Source: Pisolithus tinctorius
Taxonomy: Eukaryota; Basidiomycota; Agaricomycetes; Boletales; Pisolithaceae
Assembly (NCBI GenBank): GCA_024663395.1
Contig: JANFAH010000073.1
Location: 124,001 to 188,000 of the forward strand
DNA length: 64,000 nucleotides
Reading direction: 5' to 3'
The position numbers and the translations under genes were made by a program. Of this stretch, positions 1 through 10,440 are shown piece after piece (position 1 is the stretch's first letter; the number at the start of each line of letters is the position of its first letter). The notes under the pieces were generated by a model. The model saw only the letters and a list, made by a program, of their open reading frames with translations. It searched no databases and was not told the DNA's origin.

Positions 1-420
1 GTGGAGTCACGTGACATCGCTATTCGCGATGTATAGTATGACATGCAGTACTGACTCAGAGGAAGTTGCCGGCACTCACAGCAACTGAACACGCGCCGAG
101 GCCGGAGAATGTGACATTGACGGCGACCTCGCTAGTTGGACTGTGGCCAAACAACGGTACCTAAGACTCAAGTATATAAATCCCCCCCAGTCAGTGGCAT
201 GTTTTTTCCCTTACTTGCGTTTCTCTGTGATGTGATGCTTCCCCTCCGCCGTCCTCCCTCTCCCTCCATCTCCATCTCCTTTCCCCCTCTCTCTTTCTCG
301 TTTTCTGTGCTACATCATCTTCATTTTTATCTCAAGCCCGTCATCTCGGCTGTCATAAGGTAAGTGGCACCTCTGATCCCAGAATTTTCACATTACTTGA
401 TTACCGTTACTTTGCAGCAT
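1..420 (+). promoter_or_regulatory. promoter-like segment with possible 5' UTR intron
   Basis: A palindromic E-box (TCACGTGA) lies at 7-14 and a good TATA box (TATATAAAT) at 173-181. A long pyrimidine-rich stretch (about 225-345) follows, as is common around transcription starts in fungi. A consensus donor (GTAAGT at 360) and an acceptor (TTTGCAG ending at 417) would define a 58-bp intron in a leader. No long coding frame follows, so this may be the promoter and leader of a truncated gene, or the 5' control region of the KDZ-associated element that starts to its right. This is inferred from motif order only. Confidence 0.35.
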
Positions 421-546
421 CCTTGGTGCCTCACTATTGACTGTAGTCTGCAGCTACAGGATGTAGGGAGGGGCTTACCCTTGACCTTAGATTGTGCTTG
501 GCCAGCGCAATTTTTGGTTGTTGGGTAATATGTTGGGTCTGGGGGA

Positions 547-660
547 ATAGTCTGTGCCTACATTGTAGGCCAGCTCATGGGATCTGGGGGCTAGTCTGTA
601 CCTACATTGTAGGTCAGCTTATGATGTTTTATTTGGTCTGTACCCACCTGTGTGGGTCAG
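547..660. repeat. three imperfect about 45-bp tandem repeats with internal palindromes
   Basis: The phrase GTCTGTnCCTACATTGTAGG followed by CAGCTnATG occurs near 550 and 594. A diverged third copy at about 638 reads GTCTGTACCCACCTGTGTGGG. In each copy the core is a short palindrome (CCTACATTGTAGG or CCCACCTGTGTGGG). The loop has changed but the pairing is largely retained in the third copy. Confidence 0.55.
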
Positions 661-1133
661 CCTATGAATGTTTTTTTTGTGTGGTATGTGTTGGTATATA
701 TTGGTAGTAGCTAGTTGGTCAGGCTTTGGTGTAGTGAGTATTCAACTTCTGTATAATCTATGTTGTACGGACATAAACTTTCTAGAGCTGTTTGTCTTTG
801 ACTCCTGGTGAATAAATAGTGCACCTCAGGTATGTGAACTTTGCAAAGTTGTGTTGTGGCTAATGTGTTTTTAGGATCTTTGTTATCAGCTTTGTGCGCC
901 TTTTTTTGGGAACTTGGTTGAATGAGGACAGTTTTTATTGGCCCAACTGTACTTCTGGAGGAGGGCCCCTCTGGAATGCAGGCAAGCCTTGGTTTCTTAT
1001 GAAACCATTATACCTTTGTAGTTGAAATTGTAACTGTAGTTGAATTTATGTATGACCTTGTAAATGTCACTGCTTTGATTGGATTTGAATGCTGTGTGGG
1101 AATCTATGCTTCTTTTTTTGAATGAAGCATGTG

Positions 1134-1202
1134 CTAACCCTAACCCTAGCATAAGACTTGGTGTATTTCTTCATGCAAGTCTGCTTCTAACCCTAACCTT
1201 AG
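1134..1202. repeat. interstitial telomere-like repeats
   Basis: CTAACCCTAACCCTAG at 1134-1149 and CTAACCCTAACCTTAG at 1187-1202 match two units each of the common fungal telomere repeat (TTAGGG on the opposite strand). They sit in a duplicated segment of about 53 bp that also shares GACTTGGTGTAT and TTCATG with CAGTCTGC-like words. Confidence 0.6.
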
Positions 1203-1670
1203 CAAATGACTTGGTGTATTGTTTCATGTCAGTCTGCCTGGCTGGTGGATGGTGCTAGATTAGCACTGGTGTTCCATGGCTGATCTTCTTAAGCAAGGTT
1301 TCCCTTTGATGCTCAAGAGCTTGCCAATGGCATTACTAGCAACCCAACATCTTCCTTCAAATGCTGACTGGATGTGTTCCTAGCTGTTGGATGTTGCTAG
1401 ATTGCTAGATTAGTATGGTGTTCCATGGTTTCCCATGATGCTCAAGAGATTGCTGGACTGGATTGACTTGGAGTTCAACTGCTGCTGAGTTTGATTGCAC
1501 CATTCCAGGCCCCTGCTTACATGACTAGATGTTTCAAGAAACATGGTGTATCTAGTAGACTAAGTTGGGTTTCTGGATTCTGGATCTTCCCCAATGTCAA
1601 GCAAGGTCCCTTGTGGAGAATAACTTCCAACTTATGTACTGAGTGATTTTTTAACTATTTTTCTCGCGGT

Positions 1671-1682
1671 TGAAAAATTTTC
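1671..1682. promoter_or_regulatory. AT palindrome upstream of the TET/JBP gene
   Basis: GAAAAATTTTC lies in a TGAAAAATTTTCCTTTGACT context 43 bp before the proposed start codon at 1714. The same palindrome appears near 3148 before the KDZ transposase, and a GAAAATTTTC form near 6985 before the third gene. The repeated placement suggests a shared cis element. Its function is unknown. Confidence 0.35.
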
Positions 1683-1713
1683 CTTTGACTTTTCCAACAC
1701 CCCCCACATCATC

Positions 1714-3059
1714 ATGGATGATTCCCTGCATACAATGGTGGTTGGACTGCTGAAGGCTGCCTTTGGAACAGTCCCTATGATCTCTTCCAGCTCTATTTTC
1801 TTCAACTCACCAGCTCAGGAAGCAAGGTAAGCCATAAGCAGTGATGCTACACTTGCTATGTATTTAGTTGGATAATAGACTTCGATCCTTGGCTGAGTTA
1901 ACCCAAGTCAGGGCAACATTGCAAGGGGAATCTGGTCTAACTTCAGATGCTATTACATCTTTGGAAGTTAGGCTTGGCATCCACAGTCATTACACATGCC
2001 ATCCTCAATCCCTGTAGGTGATTTCCACAACAATTCCAAGTGATCCAAGTCTGACCCTTAATAGATGTGTTGCATTGGGATGCAGACAGGTTTTCTGAAC
2101 CATTGGTGCATGCCAAGGACCGGACATCCATTTTGAAAACCCAAAAATTGGGTATATCAATGCTCCTGCCACAGTTCTGGATGTGCATGGCAGGGTGATA
2201 GTATGGTATCTGCCTGGTATTGTCCCAGATGCACGGATAGTGAGTGTTTTCATTCTCTGACAACCCTTCACATACAGCTTTTATATCATAGGAACTTCTC
2301 AATTCCCTTCTCCTTTCCATAAAAGACAATCTTCAGACTGAGCCCAAGAACAAGCCAAAAGACAAAAGCAAGCTTAACAAACGATATGGCCATAAGCATC
2401 AGCCTGTTGACCAAGTCATGTATGGACATGGCAGGATTTCCATGTCTCCTGCCACATTCCAACAGGCTCATGAGGTTTGTCCAGGTGCTGTGATTTCCAT
2501 GGTAGGGGCTGACAAATTTAAAGAGGTTGGTTGATACACTCTATCAAAGCACATCCCTCAAACAGAAAGCCAATAGGGAATGGCTGCTCAAGATTTCTAT
2601 GTGGAACACTTCTGGAGCAATATAGCAAAGGTCTCATTGCCAGATATGGCCAGGGCTGGTGATCAAGCAATGTTGGCCAAGGCTGGCAGGGTGGAGAATG
2701 AGATATCCCTGGATTGGCCATCGGTCTATACCAACATTGATATTATTGTCAATCAGGAAACTCCCTCTCACCAAGATGTCACATCCACCCCAACCCTTCT
2801 GGATTCATTAGTGAGCCTGGGTTCTCACAATGCTAAATTCCTTATTCCAGATCTGGGGGCTGAACTGGCTTATTCCCCAGGCACCATGATTTTCCTATCA
2901 GGAAAAATCCTTCAACATTCTGTGCCAAAGTGGGAGAAGGGAGAAAGAATTGCATTGGTGCATTATATGAAGGACAAAGTACATGACCAACTCAAGGTAA
3001 CAAGACCAGCATGGACTACCCAAAAGGACATTCTTGGGTTGGCTGTCAGATACACTTAA
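1714..3059 (+). CDS. TET/JBP-family 2-oxoglutarate/Fe(II) dioxygenase
   Basis: This is a predicted nuclear dioxygenase. TET/JBP enzymes oxidise 5-methylcytosine or thymine in DNA using Fe(II) and 2-oxoglutarate. Exons at 1714-1826 and about 1855-1981 join in frame, giving an N-terminal helical region. A later exon (about 2120-2238) reads YINAPATVLDVHGRVIVWYL, the family's pre-catalytic strand pair. It joins in frame through an intron at 2239-2292. The catalytic double-stranded beta-helix is open from 2580 to 3059. The Fe ligands are the HxD pair (codons 2769-2777, context TPSHQD) and a distal His (2916-2918, context LQHSVPKW). The 2OG-binding Arg follows in GER (2946-2948). A frame change near 2500-2580 and a stop near 2095 are unresolved and may be introns or damage. 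The gene lies just upstream of a KDZ transposase on the same strand, a pairing described for Agaricomycete TET/JBP genes. Family assignment is strong; integrity is uncertain. Confidence 0.85.
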
Positions 3060-3142
3060 AACACATTTTAGTGGCAATTTTTGGGTACAAATATTTTAAA
3101 TACATTTGATAACCTTGTTCTGGACTTGTGTGGTGTTGTTTT

Positions 3143-3160
3143 GGGATGAAAAATTTTCAA
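3143..3160. promoter_or_regulatory. AT palindrome upstream of the KDZ transposase
   Basis: TGAAAAATTTTC recurs here between the dioxygenase stop (3059) and the first transposase frame (about 3229). As at 1671, it is followed downstream by TTTGACTCTTCC. This suggests that the promoter-proximal regions of the two genes are copies of one sequence. Confidence 0.35.
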
Positions 3161-3216
3161 TACAGCTGAAAACCTTGCTTTTGACTCTTCCTGTGCTCAA
3201 TCATGTGTTGTCGTAG

Positions 3217-6200
3217 GAACCAAAGTCCTTGGCAAAAGCTCTGCAGGAGGTTTGTATAAATTTGAAGTCACTAAAACCCAGAGAGGAAAGGACACCTACA
3301 AGGAGGTGGATGCTAGACACCTCTTACCTCCCATCTCAGAGTCAACCTTCAACTCCAAGGACCCCCAGGACAATAGGCTCCCAAAATGTTGTCCCAGACT
3401 CCTTTGACATGCCTACCTTGGACTGGAATGATGAGGAAGATACCCCAAATACTAGGAGGGTTACCAAGGTGGGAAGTTTTGCCTGATACTGCATTGGCTA
3501 AATTATCCCCTAGAGTCAAAATGATTTCATCAGAGAATGGCTGCCTTGGAGAGCAGAATATCTCAAAGTCATTCTCGAGGGAGAGCAGCTGGCTAAGGGA
3601 GGGGATATGTGAGCAGTGCTGTCAGGCAGAAGGAAGTATCAGATGCATGTCCTGCATTGGTTGTGCATGCCTGGTGTGGTCCTTGTGCTGTGAAAGTGCA
3701 TCAAAATCTTCCATTCCACAAGGTACAAAGATGGAATGCTACTCATTACCAGGCTACCTCTTTGATGGCACTTGGGTTTCCTTTGGCACATTGGCCATGG
3801 GGGTTGTCCTTGCCCTCAAAACAGACAGAATCAGGATCCAGACTCAGAGGAGTTGGGCTATACTTCTGGGGAAGGGCCTCCCAATTACAGGTCAATGGCA
3901 GTCATATCCTGTAGCCTCCATGTTAACCTCTGGTAGCAGGAGATCCTTCAGATCAAAAATGACCATAGTGCACACAGAAGGAATTTTCACTCATGAGATT
4001 TCTTGGTGCAATTGCCCTGGGTCAGATCCAATGGACTGGCACCTTGATTTACTCAGGAAAGACTCTTTCCAGCCAGTATAACAAAGCCCAAGACTGCTTT
4101 CACCTTTGATGTTCTTAATCACTTTCTCATTGATGCCCTGGAATGCAAGACTTCAGCTATGAGTTTCTATCAGAAGCTGAAGAGGTTCACCAACAATGCA
4201 TTTCCTGACTGTATACCAGTTGAGTGCCATGCACTATTTGCTCTTAGGGGGGTTCTATTAATGCATTCATTTCAATTAGGACAGGTACTGAGAGCTGATG
4301 AGGGTTTCCAGACTGTGGAGGGATTTGAAACATAGGAAATGGTTTTGGCTTTGGTCATGATAAAGAACCAGATCCTAGACAAGGAGAACTTGCACTCTTT
4401 TGTCCTGCCTGCCCACAACCAGGTATTAATTTACCTCCAGATTGGAAAACCCAATATGACAGGGTATGGAGTGATAATCTGTAGGGTTTTGATTTCTAAC
4501 TCCCCTCCCCCCTTAGTGATACCATAATGAGGCAATATGTCATGGATGGCAACTTCACTGCTCAGCATATGAAAATGAACAAGCCTGAGTTGGATGTGTC
4601 ATTATCAGATGGAACTGGTTACATGGTTGCTGAAAAGCCCTACCAGGCCCTCTTGAGCAGTCCTTTGGATAACAAGGAGGTGAGTGGTCCCAAGGGTCAT
4701 GGAGTTTAAATGACCCCACTGTACTGGTAGAGATCCACCTGCAGCAATCACAGGGCAATCAATGCTGCTAATATTAACAAGTCCAATCTCCGGTCCACTG
4801 GGATTGGTGCCACAGCCTGTGCTCGGCATGGTTGCTTTGTTCCCCATTCTGTGGTGGACTTCAGAAAGGGGAAAAGTGAGTGGACCTGATGGATGTACTG
4901 GAAGCCTTTGGAACTCATTTTGTGCTAGGTACAGTGAACACAGATTACTCCATCTGCAGTGCTCTTGATTATCATTCAGAAAGCATCACAAAGGCCCTTG
5001 TCATTTATGATGTTGGGTGCCAGTGGAGTATTAACTTCCAGAGTCGGGTAAAATCCAGCTGCTCTCTCCATCTCCCTCCCTCCCTGGAAATCATTCCTGC
5101 TGTGGGGGAGTTTCATCTTGCTGCCCACAAACTCTCTTGCTTTCCAAGATATAGCCTCAACTTTATCAAGGGTGCTGGTCATCTGGATGGTGAAATTTTG
5201 GAGGACATTGTGGGCTCCATTCAATAAGATCTCTCCCACTGCAAGGTCTATTGACTCAGGCCCACAGACAAGAAGTGTATGATGACCATATGAGAGATTC
5301 TAACTGGAAAAAAATTGTCAACATGGGTGAGAGACCTTTTCTTCAAAGAGAAGTTAATTTACCCTGTACATCTCAGTTCCTGCAACCTGTTGAAAAATAC
5401 AAGACCTCACACAAGTGCCTAGAAGAAATGAATCAGGCATATGAGCAGTTGAACAGCTGTCTAGACCCTGGCCAACTTGCCCAATGGGAGTCGGATGTTC
5501 TTGAGGCAGAAGCAAATCAAGGTGATTCCCTAGACATTTATTTGTTGAAAGGGGAAAAAGGTCAGTATGTTCCTAAGAAACCCTGGGCATGTCTGATGGC
5601 CTGTATCCCCTACCCATGGGGTGAAGTGCAGTTAAAGCTCATGAAAAATCCACCTGTGTCCCCAGGGAAGCCATGGTTCTGTGGCTTGGCTTGTGGAAGG
5701 AATTAGCATAGAGGATGCACAGTATGGTCTGTGGTTTTCCAGAAGCAATAGGTTGCTAACCAGACCTGCAGGGACCAGCTAAGATCTGAGCTTAGACAGA
5801 GCCACATGTCTACCAGACAAGAAATCAAAGTCTCAGAGAAAGGAAAAAGACTTTCTGCCAGGATTGACAAATTCCATGGCACCAGCCAGGCATTTCTCAA
5901 AGGTTTGGAGGTGGACGATGTCTTCATACCCCAGGATGATCCAGCATTCCTTGGGCAAGGTGAAGAAATTGATGACAATGGAGAGTACTGGGAAGATGAT
6001 GAGGATTGGGAGGCTACAGAAGAAGGAGAGGAGCTACCTGCTGAGCTCATGAGTATATGGATGCCCTCATCCATTGGAGCAACCAAACTGATGGAGCTTG
6101 GCCTTCATGACCTCCTCAAAGAAGAAATGGAACTCAGGATTGGGCAAGCTAATGATTGTCTAGACCAGCTCTGAACCAACCTTGGACACAAGGCAATGTT

Positions 6201-6462
6201 ATACAGACAGAACTTCCGCAGTGCACAATCAACTAGGGAAGGTACAAGAACCAAGCAGGACATCCAAAAAGTGGTGGCTCGGATAAACAAGCAGGTCAGA
6301 AGTTATCAGAGGGCAAGGCAGGCCATTCTCCAGTTGGAACCCAATCAAGAGATTGGACAAAAATATCAGGCTATTCAGCCCCAGGACCTGGCAGTGAGTA
6401 AGGATGTTACAGAGGAGAACCGGTTTGGGCAGGGACCAGCAAAATGGCATGGTTTTGGATGA
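3217..6462 (+). pseudogene. KDZ-family transposase with CxC2-like cysteine cluster
   Basis: An N-terminal Ser/Pro-rich part (3229-3480) precedes a cysteine cluster split over two frames (about 3590-3760; CPAL..HAWCGPCAVKVHQN then PFHKVQRWN). This is the CxC2 type that accompanies KDZ transposases. The KDZ core follows: a zinc-like patch LFCPACPQPGIN (about 4395), DGNF and DGTGYMVAEKPY (4527-4660), STGIGATACARHGCF (about 4795) and YDVGCQW (about 5010). GEFHLAAHKL and GAGHLDGEILE come at about 5105-5215. The C-terminal helical region runs through 5251-5706, 5806-6174 and 6196-6462. The coding sequence changes frame many times, more than introns can plausibly explain, so the copy is probably inactive. 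KDZ enzymes have an RNase H-like nuclease fold and cut and paste DNA; here that role is inherited from the family only. Confidence 0.85.
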
Positions 6463-7054
6463 TGGATGGTGAACAGGGTCAACTGAATGCTGAGAAGGGG
6501 GGTTTAATGGAGGAGTGTAAGTGTTAATTACTACTCAAAAAAAATCTCACCAATAAATTGTGGGGCAGTTTACAGGATCAACTGGCTCAAAGCAAGGGCA
6601 AGAAGGGACAGGTGGAAAGAAGAATTGTCATTGGTGAGGCATGAGATGGTTTGGGCCATCTATGGTTTGAGTTCCAGAAGGACATATGGGAGAAAAGGGC
6701 TCTACAATTGTTGGAACCAGGGAAAAAAGGCTTATGCTCATAAGCAGATAGTGTTGTGGACTGACTTTTCCAAAAAAGGCCCAATTGATGTTCCAAGGTA
6801 AACAAATGGATTGTATTTAGAACATGGGTATATGTGTATAGTTTTCCGATTACCCTTGCTTTGCACTTGGTATCTGAATCAAAGTGAATAGCAAATACAT
6901 CAAAACCAATCATACCATAATGGTACCTTTCCTAAAAGAGTGATGGCCGAAAACTTCAACCTCCTGCCTAAATTGGGAAAAGGCTGAAAATTTTCACCTT
7001 GCTTCCAACCTCCATCATCTGTGCTGCTAATTATCCCCCTGATTTTATTCTCTC
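6463..7054. other. intergenic stretch between transposase and third gene
   Basis: No supported gene is seen. A minus-strand frame at 6587-6913 has no recognisable domain. A third copy of the AT palindrome (GAAAATTTTC) lies at about 6985, some 70 bp before the next start codon. It is followed by CTTCCAACCTCCATCATC, similar to the sequence upstream of the dioxygenase. Confidence 0.45.
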
Positions 7055-9431
7055 ATGGCTGATTGGTCTGAAGTCTACTCTGATCTGCTGTCCTCCTATG
7101 TGGAGCAGTACACAGATGCCCGAGGGAATCCTGACCTCAGGGCCCAGATCCTGTGCTGATGTGAAATCCCAGATCCTTCAGCAAGCATCTTCAGGATCTG
7201 TGGAATTGCCCCAGAACCTGAGAGTGGTAGGGTATCTTTTTCATCAAGTTTCACATATCTCAAGTGTATTTAGGCCATCAGAAGGGTGTTTTTGCCAGAA
7301 CTAGACCCTGAAGACCAGGATGATGAGGAACACATCATTGAGAGCATCCTGCGCTGCAACAGACAAGAGAAGGAGCAGCCTGGGACTGGTGAGGATGAGG
7401 ATGGCAGAGAGGAGAGGACCAGACCTACCAAGGCTGGAAATTACAGAAAACCCTTCACTGATTTTACTGCCTCCCAGCAGCTCTTCAAAGAGGACATGGA
7501 TGCCTATGATAGGGAGAGGAGGGACACCAAGGACCCAAGACCATAGGTCAGAGGACCAAAATCATCCAACAGTGGTGGGAGTCCTCTTGCAGATGACAAG
7601 AAGGCTGAGCAGGGAGGGCTGCTTCCAAGTGGAATAAGTTGGAGCTCCAAAAGAAACTCATGAATTGTCAGTGCTGGTCTACTTCAAATGTCTTATACTA
7701 ATTATGCAATAATTCAGGTACAGGAGAAAAATTTTCCCAACATGGCCAGAGACTTTATTGAAACAGTCAGGAGGACCATGGGGTCAAATATAGTGATGTT
7801 TCTGGCTCATGAGACTACTGATTCTCAGATCAAGATGGCAGTGTAGGTTCCCCCTTTACCTTGTCTATCCAATGCTAATGAAGAAACCTAGCTTTGAAAC
7901 ACAACCCCTGATGGGAAGAATGCCTTCTCAGAGTCTTCAGAGCCCACCAAGGATTGGGTTCTAAAGGGAGAGCAAATGTTAACCAATTATCTTTGACTGA
8001 AGCTGGTAAGTGATAAACATTGGTGATCAATGTAATATGTGTACCTAGGTTGATTCCATACTCAGCTGAGGAAGATTTGAATGATGAGAATCCAAAGGTG
8101 GAGATAGCCTTGGATGATGAAGGAAACCCAGAGGTACCAGCTTGGACTGGTCAGAAACTCAAGGTCCAGCAGAGTTTGGCAAGAATGGTCTTCCAGGCTG
8201 CCTATGGGATGTTTCTTGATTGTCAAGTGCATCTACAGTTGTTGATGGAAGTTGGAAACATAGCAAAGTTTACAGGGAAGCCCAAGGCCAAGGTTCCCTG
8301 GGGCCTGCTTATCAAGTCCCATTTGGAGTATCTGAGTTCTGATTCCATCCCAGAAGGATTCATGATGAAAGATCCTTCAAAATGGACCAAGGCCGACATG
8401 TGGATGCTTTGGAATCATTGGAATTCCCAAGAGGAGGAGGATAAGGTGATTGTTTCATTCATCAAGTGCAAAAAGGAGGACGAGCCATTGGGAAGGCCCT
8501 GGAACAGGAAAACCCCATCCAAAAGAGAGAGTGGATGAGCCCTGGGGAGGACAGTGAAGCTGGGGTGGAGGCCAAGCCCTCAGATTTAGGGGAAGAAATT
8601 GGTGGGGCTGGTATGACCCCTATAGCAACTTCATCAGGGGCCCAGGATATCCTTGACTCTGGGAGGGCCCCATCTGAAGATACCCCTCATGAATCCAGCC
8701 CTGCTTGTCATGCAAATGGGGACAGGGTGAAATATTTAAAGTCCCTTTGCATCATGCCCAGGTACCAGAACTTGTTGAGCTTGTAGATGGCTTGCCAGAG
8801 ACAGTAAGTGATAAACTTTCTTCAAATACCAGGTTAACAAACATTTTGTACAGGAACCTGATGCTGGACCAGTCAACCTGCCTGTCTGGGCATCTTGGGC
8901 CTGGAGTGCCCAGTAATTTGCCCCAGGAGATGCATGGCAATGGGGATTCCTTCTGGAAGGCACTGTATCAATTGCAAAGTGAAAAGTTTGCATCCACCCA
9001 AAAAAGGTCTTACCATTGTACTGGGATTTGGTTTGTTGTGGAGGGAGTGCAAAAGAGCACAGGACATAGAATCAGATGACCCTGAAGCTTGCTAATCTGG
9101 CTTTTTGCTAGGCTCAGGGTCTTGATATCCACAAGGGGGAAGATGTTATTGGTGCAGTGGGGCTGGTAGTTGCAAGACTGCAGCAGAATTCTGGTGGCTC
9201 AAGCAGAGGGATTGGTGCACAGGAACAACTGGGGTCAGTGCAGGGGATTCCTGTCCCACCCAGGGGGGTGGCATGAAGGAATCCCAGAATACAAGAAAGG
9301 ATGTGAGGAAAAGAAAAAGGGGAGGCAGTGGGGATGTTGATCAGAAGATGGCAAAGGAGGGTGAAGAGGCAAGCAAGAAATCAACTAGAGCTCGTCAACC
9401 AACCAAGAGAGCTCTGGGTCTTGGTCTATAA
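7055..9431 (+). CDS. KDZ-element-associated protein of unknown function (frame-interrupted)
   Basis: The proposed start at 7055 reads MADWSEVYSDLL. Plausible exons continue at 7286-7545 (acidic, then PFTDFTASQQLF), 7735-7845 (FPNMARDFIETVRRTM), 8050-8538 and on to about 9090 (LPKKGLTIVLGFGLL-like in a shifted frame). The best part (about 8210-8515) contains AKVPWGLLIKSHLEYL, FMMKDPSKWTKADMW and LWNHW. The end (9300-9431) is a lysine/arginine-rich tail suited to nuclear localisation or DNA binding. I recognise no named domain. Similar-looking proteins recur next to KDZ/TET elements in mushroom genomes as I recall them, so it may be a third element-encoded function. In-frame stops near 7160 and frame changes near 7600 and 7900 mean some is intron and some may be decay. 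Confidence 0.55.
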
Positions 9432-9707
9432 ATAACTGTAGATGGTGTGAATCAAAAGGATCCCTATATATGGCTACCCATGCTCATTGCAAGTTTCAAA
9501 CCCTGTGAGATCACTGACATCACCTGGAGGTGAAGAATGGCCATGGATTCAGGGGGTAAGGCCACCCCCCAGTGAGGTTGGCCAACACTGGTCTCAGGGG
9601 GTATGTCCATCTGGAAGTGTCATCAGAGTCAATACTTCTGGTAACATCTAAATTGACAAGCAATTGATTATGCTAAGGGAATTTTCAGGGTTTGGCCAAC
9701 CCTACTT

Positions 9708-10251
9708 CCAGGTGGTGAGGTCTGTGTCCATCCCCCAGTGAAATCAGCTGACACCACTTCCAGGGTGTGAGTCCATCGCCCAGTGAGGTAGGCCGACAAC
9801 CACTTCCAGGGTGTGGGTCCATCGCCCAGTGAGGTCGGCTGACACCACTTCCAGGGTGTGGGTCCATCGCCCAGTGAGGTTGGCCAACACCACTTCCAGG
9901 GTGTGGGTCCATCCCCCAGTGAGGTCAGCCGACACCACTTCCAGGGTGTGGGTCCATCCCCCAGTGAGGTCAGCCGGCACCACTTCCAGGGGTGTGGGTC
10001 CATCCCCCAGTGAGGTCGGCCGACATCACTTCCAGGGTGTGGATCCATCCCCCAGTGAGGTTGGCCGACACCACTTCCAGGGTGTGGATCCATCCCCCAG
10101 TGAGGTTGGCCGACACCACTTCCAGGGTGTGGATCCATCCCCCAGTGAGGTTGGCCGACACCACTTCCAGGGTGTGGATCCATCCCCCAGTGAGGTTGGC
10201 CGACACCACTTCCAGGGTGTGGATCCATCCCCCAGTGAGGTTGGCCGACCT
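9708..10251. repeat. 45-bp minisatellite, about 12 copies
   Basis: The unit, beginning GGTGTGGATCCATCCCCCAG and continuing TGAGGTTGGCCGACACCACT, repeats every 45 bp (some units 46). The right-hand five copies (about 10,036-10,250) are almost identical and the left copies diverge. Degraded units are traceable to about 9555. Because 45 is divisible by three and the unit lacks stops in most frames, long open frames appear on both strands. These are side effects of the repeat, not genes. Confidence 0.95.
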
Positions 10252-10440
10252 CCCTCCAACATGTCGGCCTATCCACCATCAGGGTCTATAGGCCGATGTC
10301 GGTTAGTCCCACTTTCAGGACCAAATGTGCATGTCGGATGACCCACTTTCTGGATTACATGTGACTGAAGGGTCTGCCACTTCTCTCTGCTAATGTTGTT
10401 TTTCTCTGACCCCCCACATTCCTCACTAGTCCTGTTGAGC

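Larger units (their letters stand above)
421..1713. other. non-coding repeat-rich leader of the KDZ-associated element
   Basis: No convincing coding sequence is visible on either strand. The stretch is T-rich and holds several short imperfect direct repeats, listed separately. Around 1225-1330 and 1380-1455 two diverged copies of one segment occur, sharing words such as GATTAGnAnTGGTGTTCCATGG and GATGCTCAAGAG. It ends 43 bp upstream of the dioxygenase start with an AT palindrome (about 1671-1682) also found before the next two genes. Confidence 0.5.
1714..9431 (+). mobile_element. KDZ transposon with TET/JBP gene and third gene (ends not found)
   Basis: Three co-oriented genes (dioxygenase, KDZ transposase, unknown) occupy this interval with no host-like gene between them. 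KDZ (Kyakuja-Dileera-Zisupton) elements carrying TET/JBP genes are known from basidiomycetes. I found no terminal inverted repeats or target duplication by eye, so the limits given are only the outer limits of the genes. The minisatellite at about 9708-10251 and the repeat-rich leader at 421-1713 may be part of the same unit. Confidence 0.6.

Noticed and set aside
492..707. Small Cys-rich open frame as a secreted peptide gene
   Set aside because: It lies over the tandem palindromic repeats and its composition follows from them; no start context or splice support.
1943..2721. Minus-strand open frames over the dioxygenase gene
   Set aside because: They are shadows of the plus-strand TET/JBP exons, which have recognisable family motifs.
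9668..10341. Long open frames on both strands with Pro/His/Gly or Trp/Thr-rich repeats
   Set aside because: They are produced by the 45-bp minisatellite, whose period is a multiple of three; no flanking coding signal or splice pattern supports a protein.
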